A DNA stretch of 40,592 nucleotides, from NCBI GenBank assembly GCA_000320545.1, contig ADNK01002972.1, positions 1 to 40,592 on the forward strand. The letters are read 5' to 3'. Positions within the stretch are counted from its first letter, which is position 1. Each line of letters opens with the position of its first letter. Shown one piece after another: positions 10,905 to 21,253 of the stretch. This DNA is from Bigelowiella natans CCMP2755. Taxonomy: Eukaryota > Cercozoa > Chlorarachniophyceae. The notes under the pieces were generated by a model. It was not told where the DNA came from and searched no databases. It saw nothing but the letters and a program-made list of their open reading frames with translations. The position numbers and the translations under genes are program-made.

Positions 10905-12730
10905 ATGTGGCGTTGCAACTTTCGGGCATTGCTGCATGTTCTTTTCCTTCTAATCGGTATAAAAGCAATTGAGATCGATTTTAGGCTTCCCATTCGGTAT
11001 CAGCTCGATATAAGAGCCACAACCCGCGAGCTCTACTTCAACTTTACGCAGCCGAATCGATTCTTCCACGTGTCCTTTGGCAAGACTATAGGCGCTACTC
11101 TGTATAAGATAAACTCACACCAAGATGCAACGGCTAATGTCTCTTCACTGAACGATTCGTCTTCTCCAATTCCAGCAGCTACCATAGATACTACTAGTTT
11201 AAGTGGTGATGGTGGACACACAGTGTGCGCTGTTTATCATCCGCTGGTGGATTTAAAGCAATGTAGCCAAGCAAATCCCTGTCGCTTCGTTTTAAAAATT
11301 GGAACAACAACAGCCGCATCATCAAGTCGTCGTACTCCTCTTCTGGCCAACCTGACACATGGCGAGTAGGGCGATTAGTTACTACTGTGTGGTGTGAGCG
11401 TATTATGCAAACAGAGCCATTGTATGTACTACTATACCATCTTCGAATTTCGATACAACATGCCACATAGTCATCATCCATCATCATCATCATACATGAA
11501 CAATATCTTCACACTTAGTGTGCAATAATGCTTTTGGAGTGAGGCAGTATATTTTAAAACAGTGCATTAGTTATGGAAAACTGTATGATAGATCTTCATT
11601 TGTCACCCTTTATCATTTCTGAGCTCCCTACTGTGTTGATTAATCCATCATCCTGAAATAAATTAAAGGGTGCTGACTTCTGGATCAACCGTGTCTGGAC
11701 GAGCAATGCAAGGAGAATCTAGATATTTTGTAAGTATGATAATGATGGATGAATAATGATGGAATATTATGTAGCAAGTGGAATGATGATAATGATGGGT
11801 GAATAATCCGTTCATACACTAAGTTGTCTTTGAATGATGGATGAATAATGCGTTCATACACTAAGTCTTCTTCGAATAGAGACGGAAATAATGTTTCACC
11901 CCCCCCACTCCTCCTCCTCCTCCTCCTCCTCTTTCCTTCTCACCCACATCTTGTTATTATTATTATTATTCTTTTTTCCTTTCAGGGAGTCGTTGCAACA
12001 GATGCCAATACCCCTCTTCTTGTTAAAATGAAACCTGCAAGGGATAGTAGTAGTAGTAGTGATCAGGTAAGTAAGTAGTACACACCGTGCAGTCTTGATA
12101 TGAAATCATTTATGATGTATGCTACGAACACTCTGCCTTCTCGATGTGGTGTCAAATGTTTATTATGTGCTGGTTTGTTTGGTTGTTTGTATGTCCACAC
12201 GACGCCACCATTGTATGTGTGTATGTATGTATGTATGTATGTATGTATGCTGCACGTATATAGCAGTGAGGAGTCAACAGTAGATGATTCCGATGATCAT
12301 CGTGTAAGTTATATTAGCAATGACCCAACAACTACTAAATCAACTACCTACCTACTACCAGCAGGTTGATGCAGACCTATTCGTGGTCAATGCCATTGAT
12401 GCTACTACTGGTACCACTACTACTACTTCTACTCCAGCAACAGCACTTCTTACCACTGGAACACCTTACTACGGAGAGCACGAAGAAGTAGCAAGAATCT
12501 CACAACCTTGGTCATCATGTACAACAAATCTCGAAGCAGGATGTTTATATATAGCTCAAGTGTACATTCCTCGTGATAGTGCTACCCTAGGGGGGGGAGG
12601 GAGCAACAGTCGCTCTTCTTCTTTTTCTGCTGCAGTTGGGACGGCTTTTAGCATTTCAGTTGAGAAGGAAACACAAGATGATGATACAGGTCAGTTATGA
12701 AGGAAGTACAAGTGCTACTAACACAGGCTT

Positions 12731-12765
<35 letters not shown>

Positions 12766-13484
12766 TCTAGGGGTATTTGTAGTAATTTGTAGTATTTGTA
12801 GTAGTAGAATATGAACATTATGATATTAGCATTTATCTCTCTTCTTCATGTAAAGTAAGTCAGTACCCATTGTCCGTTGATGACTTTGTAGTAGGAAGTG
12901 ATATTAGTGTTGTTGGTTGTAGTACCGTTAGTTAGTAACTTGTAAAGTTTCATCTACCAGGAAGGTCTTCAAAGAGCAGCTGTTCTCTTCGTTGATTTCT
13001 TTCACAATTACAACTTTCCTCCTCCGCCTCCTGTTATAGTCCCTTCTGTGTGTCTTCCTTTCTCTTTTTAACTCTTTCCGTTATTCCACCCACCTTGTCC
13101 TAATTTCGTAGGTTTTGCAACCGATCTAATGTTTATGTCAGCAGCTCTCACAATTCTTCTTCTCTGCGTCTTATCTTCGGTCAGAGCAGGAATCTGAGAG
13201 GGGGGGGCAAGACAGGGAGAGAAAGAGAGAGAGAAAAGCTGCTATGCTGTGAGCATTAGATGTACTTTGGTGATGTTTTGATAGACAGCACTTATCTGAT
13301 GATGATACAAGAAATAATATAATGCAACTACTACAACAGGCATTGGTGTTCTGTCGGGCTCGTATTGAGGTTTTTCGTCGAAGACATCAAGCGGAACAAC
13401 AAGCTGCGTTGGCTGCTGCACAAGCACATGGAGAAGGAACCACGCAGATAGCCGTTGCTAGAGGCGAGCAAAGAGGTATTATTA

Positions 13485-13516
<32 letters not shown>

Positions 13517-14651
13517 TCCTAGCTTTGGAGGAGAAGGAGAAGGAGGGGAATTTTGATAAGGATCATCAATTTATAGTAGCATTATTAATTTCATTATTAA
13601 TAGTAATGACAATAATGACAATAATCATCATCATCATCATCATCATTTTCACAATTTTCGGTATATATACTTACTACATACATAAGTAATTAAAATTTAT
13701 CATCTTGGCTTGAGCAGAAATATGCACACTATATGTACATTTATATGGTTTACTATGACGAGAAAGGCCTTGATGAGCACCAACAGTACGACCACTACCA
13801 GCATTTTTACTTATAGAGTAATACTTATTATTATCATTATCATCATCATAAAAAGGTGTTACGACAGCTCAGATGAAACGGCTCTCGATTTTCAAATACA
13901 CGATGCAACCACGAATCCCAGGACGTAATAGTAGTAGTAGTACTAAGCCGCAAATCCTGACGCAACGAGAAGACGGAGGGGATATGGGGGAGGATCATGA
14001 TAACTGTTCCCAACATCATCACACGACGATTAAGCAAGTGAATCTCCCCCCCTCTGAAGATCATCACCATCATCATCATCATCATCGTGTACCTACTTGC
14101 TCGATATGTATTATGGAGTTTGAGGTGGGAGAGCGAATAATTAAATTGCCTTGTGGACATGAATTCCATGGAGAATGCGTTACAGCGTGGGTAGAAGCCA
14201 AGCATCGTTGTCCTCTTTGCCGACAGCATATTGACACAGCTCAAGATAGAAAGATGACGTCAGTAGGAGGAGGAGGAGGAAGGAGTAGTAGTAGTTGTGG
14301 TCCTGATGCAACGACAACAACAACAACAACTACTACTACTACTGCTGCTGCTACTAATACAATTAATACTTCTGGTAATATTGAAGGGAAAAGAAGAGAG
14401 CCTTCTTCTACAGTTGAATTGATGAGATTCTGGAATAATGAAAATCACTACTCTATTGATGATGATGATGATGATGACAAAAAGGAAAGTGGGGGAGGAG
14501 GAAGAGGAAGAGAGAGTCACGAACTGATGAGATGGTCACCATCACAAACCTCTCTGGATCGACAGAGTAAGTCATTGTAGTAGTAGTAGTAGTAGTTGTT
14601 GTAGTAGTAATTGGTATTGTAGTAGTTGTTATTGTTGTAATAGTTGTTTTT

Positions 14652-14686
<35 letters not shown>

Positions 14687-15043
14687 TGTTGTAGCGCCGG
14701 CAGAGTAAAAGTAGTAATGGTAGCACAGAAGAAAAGGTAGGAGGAAAAGGAAGAGGGATGATGATGATGATAACGATGATGATAACGATGGTGATGACGA
14801 TGATGGTTACGACAACCGACATGTTGTTGATGTTGCATCCCAGATTCTACAAGTAGTGTAGGCATGATCGTGCCAATGAGGCCTTCATCGTCTTCAATAG
14901 TTGATGATGCACAAGTCATCGTTCCACAACGACGACGACAACAACAACAACACCACGAGTTGGTCACAAGTGTTGCTACAGCACGTAAGGAAGAAGAAGA
15001 AGAAGAAGAAGAAGAAGAAGAAGAAGAAAAGCAGGTTGATTGA
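10905..15043 (+). CDS. Transmembrane RING-H2 E3 ubiquitin ligase, 9 exons
   Basis: Exons 10905-11365, 11669-11729, 11986-12066, 12271-12303, 12365-12689, 13112-13179, 13340-13475, 13856-14566 and 14844-15043 join in phase to 691 residues. A signal peptide (ALLHVLFLLIGIKA) is followed by a roughly 300-residue luminal region with N-glycosylation sequons and several Cys; I do not recognise its fold. One membrane segment (about 326-348) is assembled across the exon 6/7 junction and followed by basic residues. A RING-H2 domain (about 470-510) has CSIC, then CGHEFH, then CPLC, the C3H2C3 zinc pattern that recruits E2 enzymes. A His run directly precedes the RING, and a Glu run made by GAA triplets ends the protein. 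The layout is that of Goliath/RNF13-type endomembrane ligases, though a protease-associated domain is not evident. Confidence 0.85.
11738..11880. repeat. Imperfect tandem repeat in RING-gene intron 2
   Basis: Repeats of a roughly 50-bp unit built on GAATGATGGATGAATAAT and TTCATACACTAAGT fill the first half of the intron, starting within about ten bases of the donor at 11730. It is less regular than the junction-spanning duplications in the minus-strand genes. Confidence 0.7.
14567..14843. repeat. TAG/TGT and GAT microsatellite-filled intron of the RING gene
   Basis: The last intron consists mostly of TAG, TTG and GATGAT triplets. Triplet runs of the same kind cross into the flanking exons as Asp, Thr and Glu runs. 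Confidence 0.75.
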
Positions 15044-16056
15044 TATATTAGTTGGTTGCTACCGTCTAACAAAAAATCATTACTGCTCCTACCACTACTC
15101 CTGCTACTACTCACGAGTAAATCAGCACTTAGCACTAATTAATATTTATCTGGATAGAAATTGGGAAATATGTAGAGAGAGCAATAAATGATATTGATCG
15201 GGATAGAATTTGAGAAAATATGTAAAAGAGAACAACAAATAATAAACACATGCGTAGGCACACAAAATTATTAATATTGCAGTAGTTTGAATTTATAATG
15301 TAATAAATTTGAGAATTCATTGTTACAATCGAAAATTAGTCATCAATTTCGTGATTCCACTCTTTGTACTACCCCTACTACATCATGTGTCAATAACAGG
15401 TCGTTGTGGACATGCAACTGCAAAGCAGTGTTCTTCCAGGTGCTGTGATGGAGAATTTGACTGCCACTAGAAACCATGAGTAAAAGATCAAGAGGGAAAA
15501 AAAGAAGAGCAATTTGTTTGAAGTGCAATTTGAAAAATGAAGAAGGCGTTGTAGCTTGTTGATGCCTAGACCGAATTGCTCGTTTTTTGCGCAAGTCTGA
15601 CAGCAAATTGCGTGCATGAAGAATTTTTGTTGCATCCATGTGCGTCCAACCCACGTGTCAGCTAGTCAGGCAGATTATAGAAGATGCGAAGCTTCATGAA
15701 TGCATGCAACGTACCATTGCACATGGCCTGCACATGCACGGTTTAGCAGTGCATCATCACTTGCCACCACGCACAACAATGCGAGGCTTCAACTAACATG
15801 AGATTCCAGCAGGTACCCATAGCCACTAACAGCAATGTGCCATTGTTGCCACGTCACACAATTTGTGAACGCCTTGGAGCAGAGATGCCCATAGATGCGT
15901 GGCATGCATGCACATGCAACTCGCACACGCTAGCACGTCGTTGTTTGCAGCAGCAGTGCATGAGCAGCAGATCAGTGTGCCTGTCGATGTCACAAAATGT
16001 GCAAATGTGCATGTGTGTTGAAAGTGCAAGGCAGCTTGATGCAGACAACTAAGACA

Positions 16057-16098
16057 ACGACAATGCGTGCGCGCGCATGCGATGCATGCAATTGTCGT
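16057..16098. other. Strong inverted repeat in island 3
   Basis: ACGACAATGC on the left pairs with GCAATTGTCGT on the right with one bulge. The interior is a run of GCGCGC/GCATGC alternating purine-pyrimidine sequence that is itself nearly palindromic. The result is a long hairpin or cruciform candidate in a non-coding interval. Confidence 0.55.
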
Positions 16099-16275
16099 CT
16101 CCATGGGCCCAAATCGACTGCTAGCAGCACTAGAGCACCAGAGCATTGCATCCAACGTACGCGCTAGCGGGACTGCAATTTCCAGTGATGATGATGAAAA
16201 TTGTGAAAGCGGCAATGTGAAACAGATCGAGCGCAACGGCGGAGTGATTGAGTCTTTTCAAGCGATCGTCCAAAC

Positions 16276-16299
16276 GTAGCTGTGCAAAGCAGCGGCTAC
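16276..16299. other. Conserved GTAGC...GCTAC hairpin, copy B
   Basis: It has the same 24-nt stem as 7405-7428, but the three-base loop is AAA instead of AGT. The flanks are not alike, so the stem itself seems to be the conserved part. Confidence 0.5.
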
Positions 16300-16734
16300 G
16301 CATGTACAACGCACAACACTCATGTTGCATCTGTTTGTTTCTACGGCTTGTGTGCTTCATGCATTCAAAGGCATCCTCATCGCGTCGTTGATGTCGTACA
16401 GCACGCGCACTTCTCCACATGTCATGATCTTCCTACAATGTTTCTCTTTTTTCTTGTTTTTCCAACGGTGGCAGAGGATCGGAGGGGTCAACCTTCATGC
16501 CCAGCTCTCCAAGCAAACCTTAACAAAGCACAACACCCCATCAGATGTTGTAAATTTTAATTCATTCATTACATCCATCTCACATTGTAACACATCCACA
16601 CAAATTAGACGTATTTCGACCTTTCATGACGTTGTCTACACGAGCGTGAATAACCAGGCAAGCCTTCGTTCCAAATTATAAGCACACTTTTATTTGAAGG
16701 TGCCGTACTCCAAAATGTGAGTTGTGTTGTAAAT

Positions 16735-17524
16735 TTAGGATGGATTCACAATGTCATGGAAATACAGAGGACTCAAAATTCTAATAACGTACTAAAATGT
16801 ATGTACAAATATAATATCTCAGTGCCATGATCAGTAACTTCCTACCTCGCTATCATATGGAGTCTTCTGTAGATTCACTACAACCTGATAGATATCAGCT
16901 ATCAGTCCTCTGATTTGTGAATCATTACTCCTTTTTATGGCAAAGTCGAGGTGAAAAGGGAAGAAAGAGCCACGTTGCAACACAGAAAGTATAGTCCGTG
17001 TTGAAGACACCACTTTGTCATCATCATCATCATCACAGAAAGTATAGTCCGTGTTGAAGACACCACTTTGTCATCATCATCATCATCCTTCTTATTAGTA
17101 GTAGGCGTTTACATACATCGATGATCGTTTAACAACATTTACTACTACTACTACTTACTACTACTACTACTACTACTACCAGCTTTGCGTTTTTGTTGTT
17201 TTTCCTACGACCGTAGGTTGGCATTTCGCAAGCAGGCTTTATCTGTAGACTAGTCCCTGGAAGTAGACAAGTAGTAGTAGTGGTAGTAGTATGAAGTGTG
17301 ATCTATCCAAAATTAAATTTTACAGCAGCACACGTGCTAGTGTTCCTACTGTTTCTTCTATATCATCCAAGAGAAGGTACTCAGTAGTGACGGCTTGCGA
17401 TGATGAAGAAATAGCACTACTACTACTACTACTATCTACCTAATGTGATAGAAAGCATAGACTTCTCTGAATGATAATTAGCCCGAGAGAAGTCAGGTTC
17501 TGGAAGCATATCCTCCCAGTCCTG

Positions 17525-17562
<38 letters not shown>

Positions 17563-18140
17563 GATAATGATTGATGATGATGGCGGCACAATAACCACAA
17601 CCGAGCAAGCATTGCGACACATAATAAGCGATACTTCATTCAGACATCATTTCATATTATTTCCCTGCTCAACCCACAATATGAAATTATGCACAATTAT
17701 GTTATCGTCATCATCATCATCATCTTCTACATCTTTATCTTGATATTATTTTGATTCACCTTTTTTATTGCTTCTCTGCTCACTTATGCATTTTTATACT
17801 ACACCCTTCTTCTCCTCGCACAAGAAGCAAGTACTACATAATAGCTATTTTTCTTTTATTGGATGACTACAACGACATTATTTCTATTGCTACTACTATT
17901 GCTACCGCTGCACGAACTGATTCAACCTCCTCTTTTTCATGTGAATGAGGATGATGATAGTTTGCAGAAGGCAACATTAATTCTCCTCATCTTCTTTATC
18001 ATTATTAAGATTATCAATATATGCTGCTACTGCTATTATATACCAGAGTTGTATCTCTCAATCGCCCTCGACATCCCACCTCACGGCCACGCGTAATACG
18101 CATCTATAGATATCACATTACGAAGAACAAGAAGAAGATA

Positions 18141-18177
<37 letters not shown>

Positions 18178-18532
18178 ACTTGATCCTAAACTATAGCCAA
18201 AACATGCTGCTTTTAGTTGTTGTATGAATCGTTTGTTGCCTATTGATTCCCCTGATAATTGACCTAGGTCATATTATCAGCAGTAATATTTACCAATTGG
18301 AAGAGAAATCTGCACTCTATGTAACATCCTACCATCTTAATTAGAGTACAAACCCACTATTATTCTCCCACCCCCCCCCTCAATATACTATAACTGCTGT
18401 TGCTGCTGTAGCCGCCACTACTACTGCTACTACTACTACTACTACTACTACTACACTATCCACAACCACCTTGCTGCATCTTCTTCCTGTGAGTTTAAGA
18501 CCAACACTTTTTATTGGGGAGCTCTGGCATTC

Positions 18533-18563
<31 letters not shown>

Positions 18564-19181
18564 TTGCGATGATAAGAAATAAGAAGAGAAAAACAAAAAT
18601 ATGAAGGAAACAAAGAGAAAGGAGGGATTATATGACACAGTAGCAATACACGTGTCAAACAGATATTGGATATTTGATACTCACTCGGCATGAAACTCTG
18701 CTTCAGCTACTACTTTCTTCTTCTTCTTCATACGACTACTGCTACATACATTTCTCCGCACACAACCACTACTTACGATTACTACTGGTGCTACAACAAC
18801 AACACACTTCCTACGATCGTTTACTACTACTACTACCCGAAGATACTCGGCAAAACATCTCTCGCATTTTTCCATGAATATGTTCCCTGATATATATATG
18901 ATGATAGTATAGTAGCAGTATGTATCATCTTTATAACTGCTTTTTATTTCAAACAGTAGCAGTAGCTGTCATCTTGTTAACCGCTTTATATTTCAAAAAG
19001 TAGAACTACTTGTATCGTTGTAATGTTATATTTCAAAAGGTAGAACTACTTGTATCGTAGTAATGTTGTTTTTCTGAGTTGTGAGCACATTGTCCATCAT
19101 CATCATCATCATCATCATTACCACCACCACTGTCATGATCATAATTTGAAGTAATGGTGGTGAGAGACAAAAAAGAAAGAA

Positions 19182-19229
<48 letters not shown>

Positions 19230-20394
19230 TATCCTCCTATTACCATGCAACTCGCTCAAACAATCGCGCGGAAATCCACTTCTAAGATGCAATCTAATAT
19301 TGTTTGCAGTAGTAGTAAGCACGGACGCACAACAAAGAGGGTAGTGTTAGTAGTAGCGTTGCAGTATTACATTATATGAGTTAATTTGAAATTGTACATG
19401 AAATCTTTGATGAAAAGGTTGTCATCATGTGACAATACGAAGACCAAAAAGACGGCCAACTTTCTATCTTACCCCTCCCTATACATCGTCCACTATAATA
19501 ATAATAATGTGCAGTGGTTGCTCGCTATTGTCATATGCTCCTTTTGATATCAAGTTTCAAGTTTATTGCATTCGTATGCCATGTTGTAAGCAAAAGCCGT
19601 GATCACCATTATCATCATTATTATCATTAATTACTATTATCATTTCTGATCGATCAGCTGTATAAATATACTACCCGTCAACATTCTGGCTAATAAGAGC
19701 CTTTACGAATCCTCTGAGAAATAAATAAAAAGGGTACTTTAGCAGGATGAAGATGATAATTCAAATCTTTCAAGTAGTTGTAGTTGTAGTAGTAGTAGTA
19801 GTAGTAAAAGGAGAGGTGGAGGAAGAGGGAATCGTGATGATGATACATACAGCATCACTTCTTACTTCTCATGCAATAGATTTATTGCTAGGTGAGTTAA
19901 TGTAGGTTTGGTGTCCTCCCACGCCTTTCCTTCAGGATGTTTTGTACCACGTTTTTCACACGTCCAAACACCCTAATATATCATATAAAAGACACGTTTT
20001 TCACACGTCCAAACACCCTAATATATCATATAAAAAACACGTTTTTCACACGTCCAAACACCCTAATATATCATATTAAAGACCCCATAATTGCAAGCTG
20101 CTTTATACCATCTTTTTCTATGTTATTTTCAAGTAATACTCAAATGTTGTTTGTTGTGACTTGATCCTTAATAGCAACATGCATACACACTTACATTTGG
20201 TCCTCTAAAATCAGGAATCCCTGCTGATGTCGATATTCCAGCTCCCGTGTATATGACCGTGTATCTATAATGAGAAAGAAGGAACAACATGGATTATATA
20301 AGATCGTAGTATATCTATGAGGTAGAAGGAGCAACATGGATATAAGATATATTTCAGCTATTCCCGTGTACAATATGATCACCGTATATCTATA

Positions 20395-20438
<44 letters not shown>

Positions 20439-20912
20439 TGTGTTTTTACTATTTATACAATCATCAGTATACACTCGTCACAACTCAGTCGTCTCGTCAC
20501 CATTATCATTATCAATCTAGGTCAAAATCCCATTAAATATAGGAAAATGCGCTCTAGTCAATGTTTGAACATTGCCGACGGAATGGGCGAAAAACATTAA
20601 ATTACTTGGATTCCCGGATTAGTGTCGCAAGCTCCTTTATCTATAAAAGCAGTAGTACCCGTTCATACCGTAGTTGTTTCAATATTTTCTTCTAATTATT
20701 CCTTTTACAATATTAATACTTTTTCATGTAGAAATGAACATGGGAAAATTTCCTTCTCATTTGCGAGGGACGAGAGAAAAGATTATCGTATTAAACCCGA
20801 TGATATCAGCAGGTAAATGGCAATTGACCTTCTCTGCAGTAGCATCTTCTGTTTCAATGTACTCAGTCATTCCAACCTTAGCACGACATGGCACGATAAA
20901 CAATTGGAGTGA

Positions 20913-20947
<35 letters not shown>

Positions 20948-21082
20948 ACAAATGAAATGAATCGGAACGGAGATTTGTATGGTTACTAATACGCCTGTTT
21001 ACTTGAAACTACTCTCTCTCTCTCTCTCTCTCTTATCTCTCCTTTGTTGCGTATGGTTACTAACACGCCTGTTTACTCGAAA

Positions 21083-21124
<42 letters not shown>

Positions 21125-21253
21125 CTCTCCTTTGTTGGTGTATTCAGACAGCATCTCCGCATAGCTTCCAGACCCCTTGGTCTCAACTTCAGAAGCTTTC
21201 CCTCCACTTTTCTTACGCTTTCCATGGATATGGGCTCTATGGTCCTTTGGCAT
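16735..21253 (-). CDS. SIRT6/SRT1-type sirtuin, NAD-dependent protein deacylase, 15 exons
   Basis: Removes acyl groups from lysines, typically on histones, consuming NAD. Exons 21125-21253, 20829-20876, 20606-20640, 20195-20264, 19866-19972, 19675-19713, 19244-19281, 18837-18886, 18470-18523, 18044-18103, 17440-17521, 17212-17256, 16984-17012, 16846-16884 and 16735-16791 join in phase to 293 residues. NAD-binding TGAGIS (77-82) and [18 protein letters not shown] (139-143), catalytic His155 in ELHG, zinc cysteines 163, 166, 188 and 201, [18 protein letters not shown] and VVVNLQKTP all match class IV nuclear sirtuins. A basic N-terminus (GKRKKSGGK) could aid nuclear import. The C-terminal tail is short. 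Exons 13-15 are the least certain; without the intron between exons 13 and 14 the frame also stays open. Four exon borders lie in local tandem duplications. Confidence 0.92.
16982..17087. repeat. Exact 53-bp tandem duplication containing a sirtuin micro-exon
   Basis: 16982-17034 and 17035-17087 are identical. On the gene strand each copy holds the acceptor (ACAAAG), the 29-nt exon 13 and the start of its donor, plus a GAT repeat. Because 29 is not a multiple of three, using both copies together would shift the frame, so only one can be used per transcript. Confidence 0.85.
18930..19066. repeat. Degenerate tandem repeat in sirtuin intron 7
   Basis: Two close and one looser copy of a roughly 40-bp unit (TATTTCAAAAAGTAGAACTA core) lie in mid-intron, not at a splice junction. 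It serves as a contrast to the junction-spanning repeats. Confidence 0.7.
19189..19227. repeat. (AT)n microsatellite in sirtuin intron
   Basis: About 38 bp of AT dinucleotide close to the donor of exon 7. Confidence 0.9.
19948..20082. repeat. Three-copy 45-bp tandem repeat over the sirtuin exon 5 acceptor
   Basis: Units at 19948-19992, 19993-20037 and 20038-20082 differ by one or two bases. Each contains, on the gene strand, the branch-like AT stretch, the acceptor TATTAG and the first 25 bases of exon 5 (coding GVWTCEKR). The copies upstream of the real exon contain an in-frame TAG from the acceptor, so they cannot simply be extra coding repeats. Confidence 0.92.
20250..20400. repeat. Degenerate copies of the sirtuin exon 4 acceptor region
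   Basis: On the gene strand, CTCATTATAG followed by ATACACGGTCATATACACGG (true exon 4) has two weaker copies upstream, one starting CTTATAG/ATATACGGTGATCAT and one CCTCATAG/ATATAC, with matching TGTTGCTCCTTCT tracts. They look like an older, decayed version of the same junction duplication. Confidence 0.65.
20396..20432. repeat. (GA)n microsatellite in sirtuin intron 3
   Basis: Uninterrupted GA dinucleotides inside the intron between exons 3 and 4. Confidence 0.9.
20977..21137. repeat. Two-copy tandem repeat over the sirtuin exon 1 donor
   Basis: Two copies of a 75-85-bp unit (TATGGTTACTAA.ACGCCTG, a CT microsatellite and CCTTTGTTG) cover the end of exon 1 and its 5' splice site. The copy at the exon has the donor GAGAG|GTAAGA. 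The copy inside the intron reads GAGAG|ATAAGA, so its donor is dead. Confidence 0.85.

Larger units (their letters stand above)
15044..16734. other. Convergent intergenic interval with CATGCA-rich island 3
   Basis: This lies between the 3' ends of the RING and sirtuin genes. 15044-15350 is AT-rich, probable 3'-UTR-like sequence. From about 15400 to 16450 the composition changes to the GCATGC/GTGCA/CGCG-rich type seen in the other islands, with two hairpin elements (16057-16098 and 16276-16299). Several open frames (e.g. 15826-16236 minus, 16322-16681 plus) have no family signature, and I treat them as non-coding. Confidence 0.6.

Noticed and set aside
17334-17393. Candidate sirtuin exon coding [15 protein letters not shown] with good splice phases
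   Set aside because: It would split the conserved LGTSL block; joining exons 11 and 12 directly restores LSITLGTSLQ in phase.
17602-17633. Candidate exon upstream of the sirtuin DWED exon
   Set aside because: Exon 10 (RDTTL) joins DWED directly and in phase, matching the family.
18683-18705. Candidate exon between sirtuin exons 8 and 9
   Set aside because: Exon 8 (ending AEYLR) joins exon 9 ([10 protein letters not shown]) in phase with family-like spacing; the extra piece fits only another frame.
19948-20082. Reading the 45-bp triplicate as a 15-residue protein repeat
   Set aside because: On the gene strand the frame used by exon 5 meets the acceptor TAG in each upstream copy; the opposite-strand frame is a shadow.
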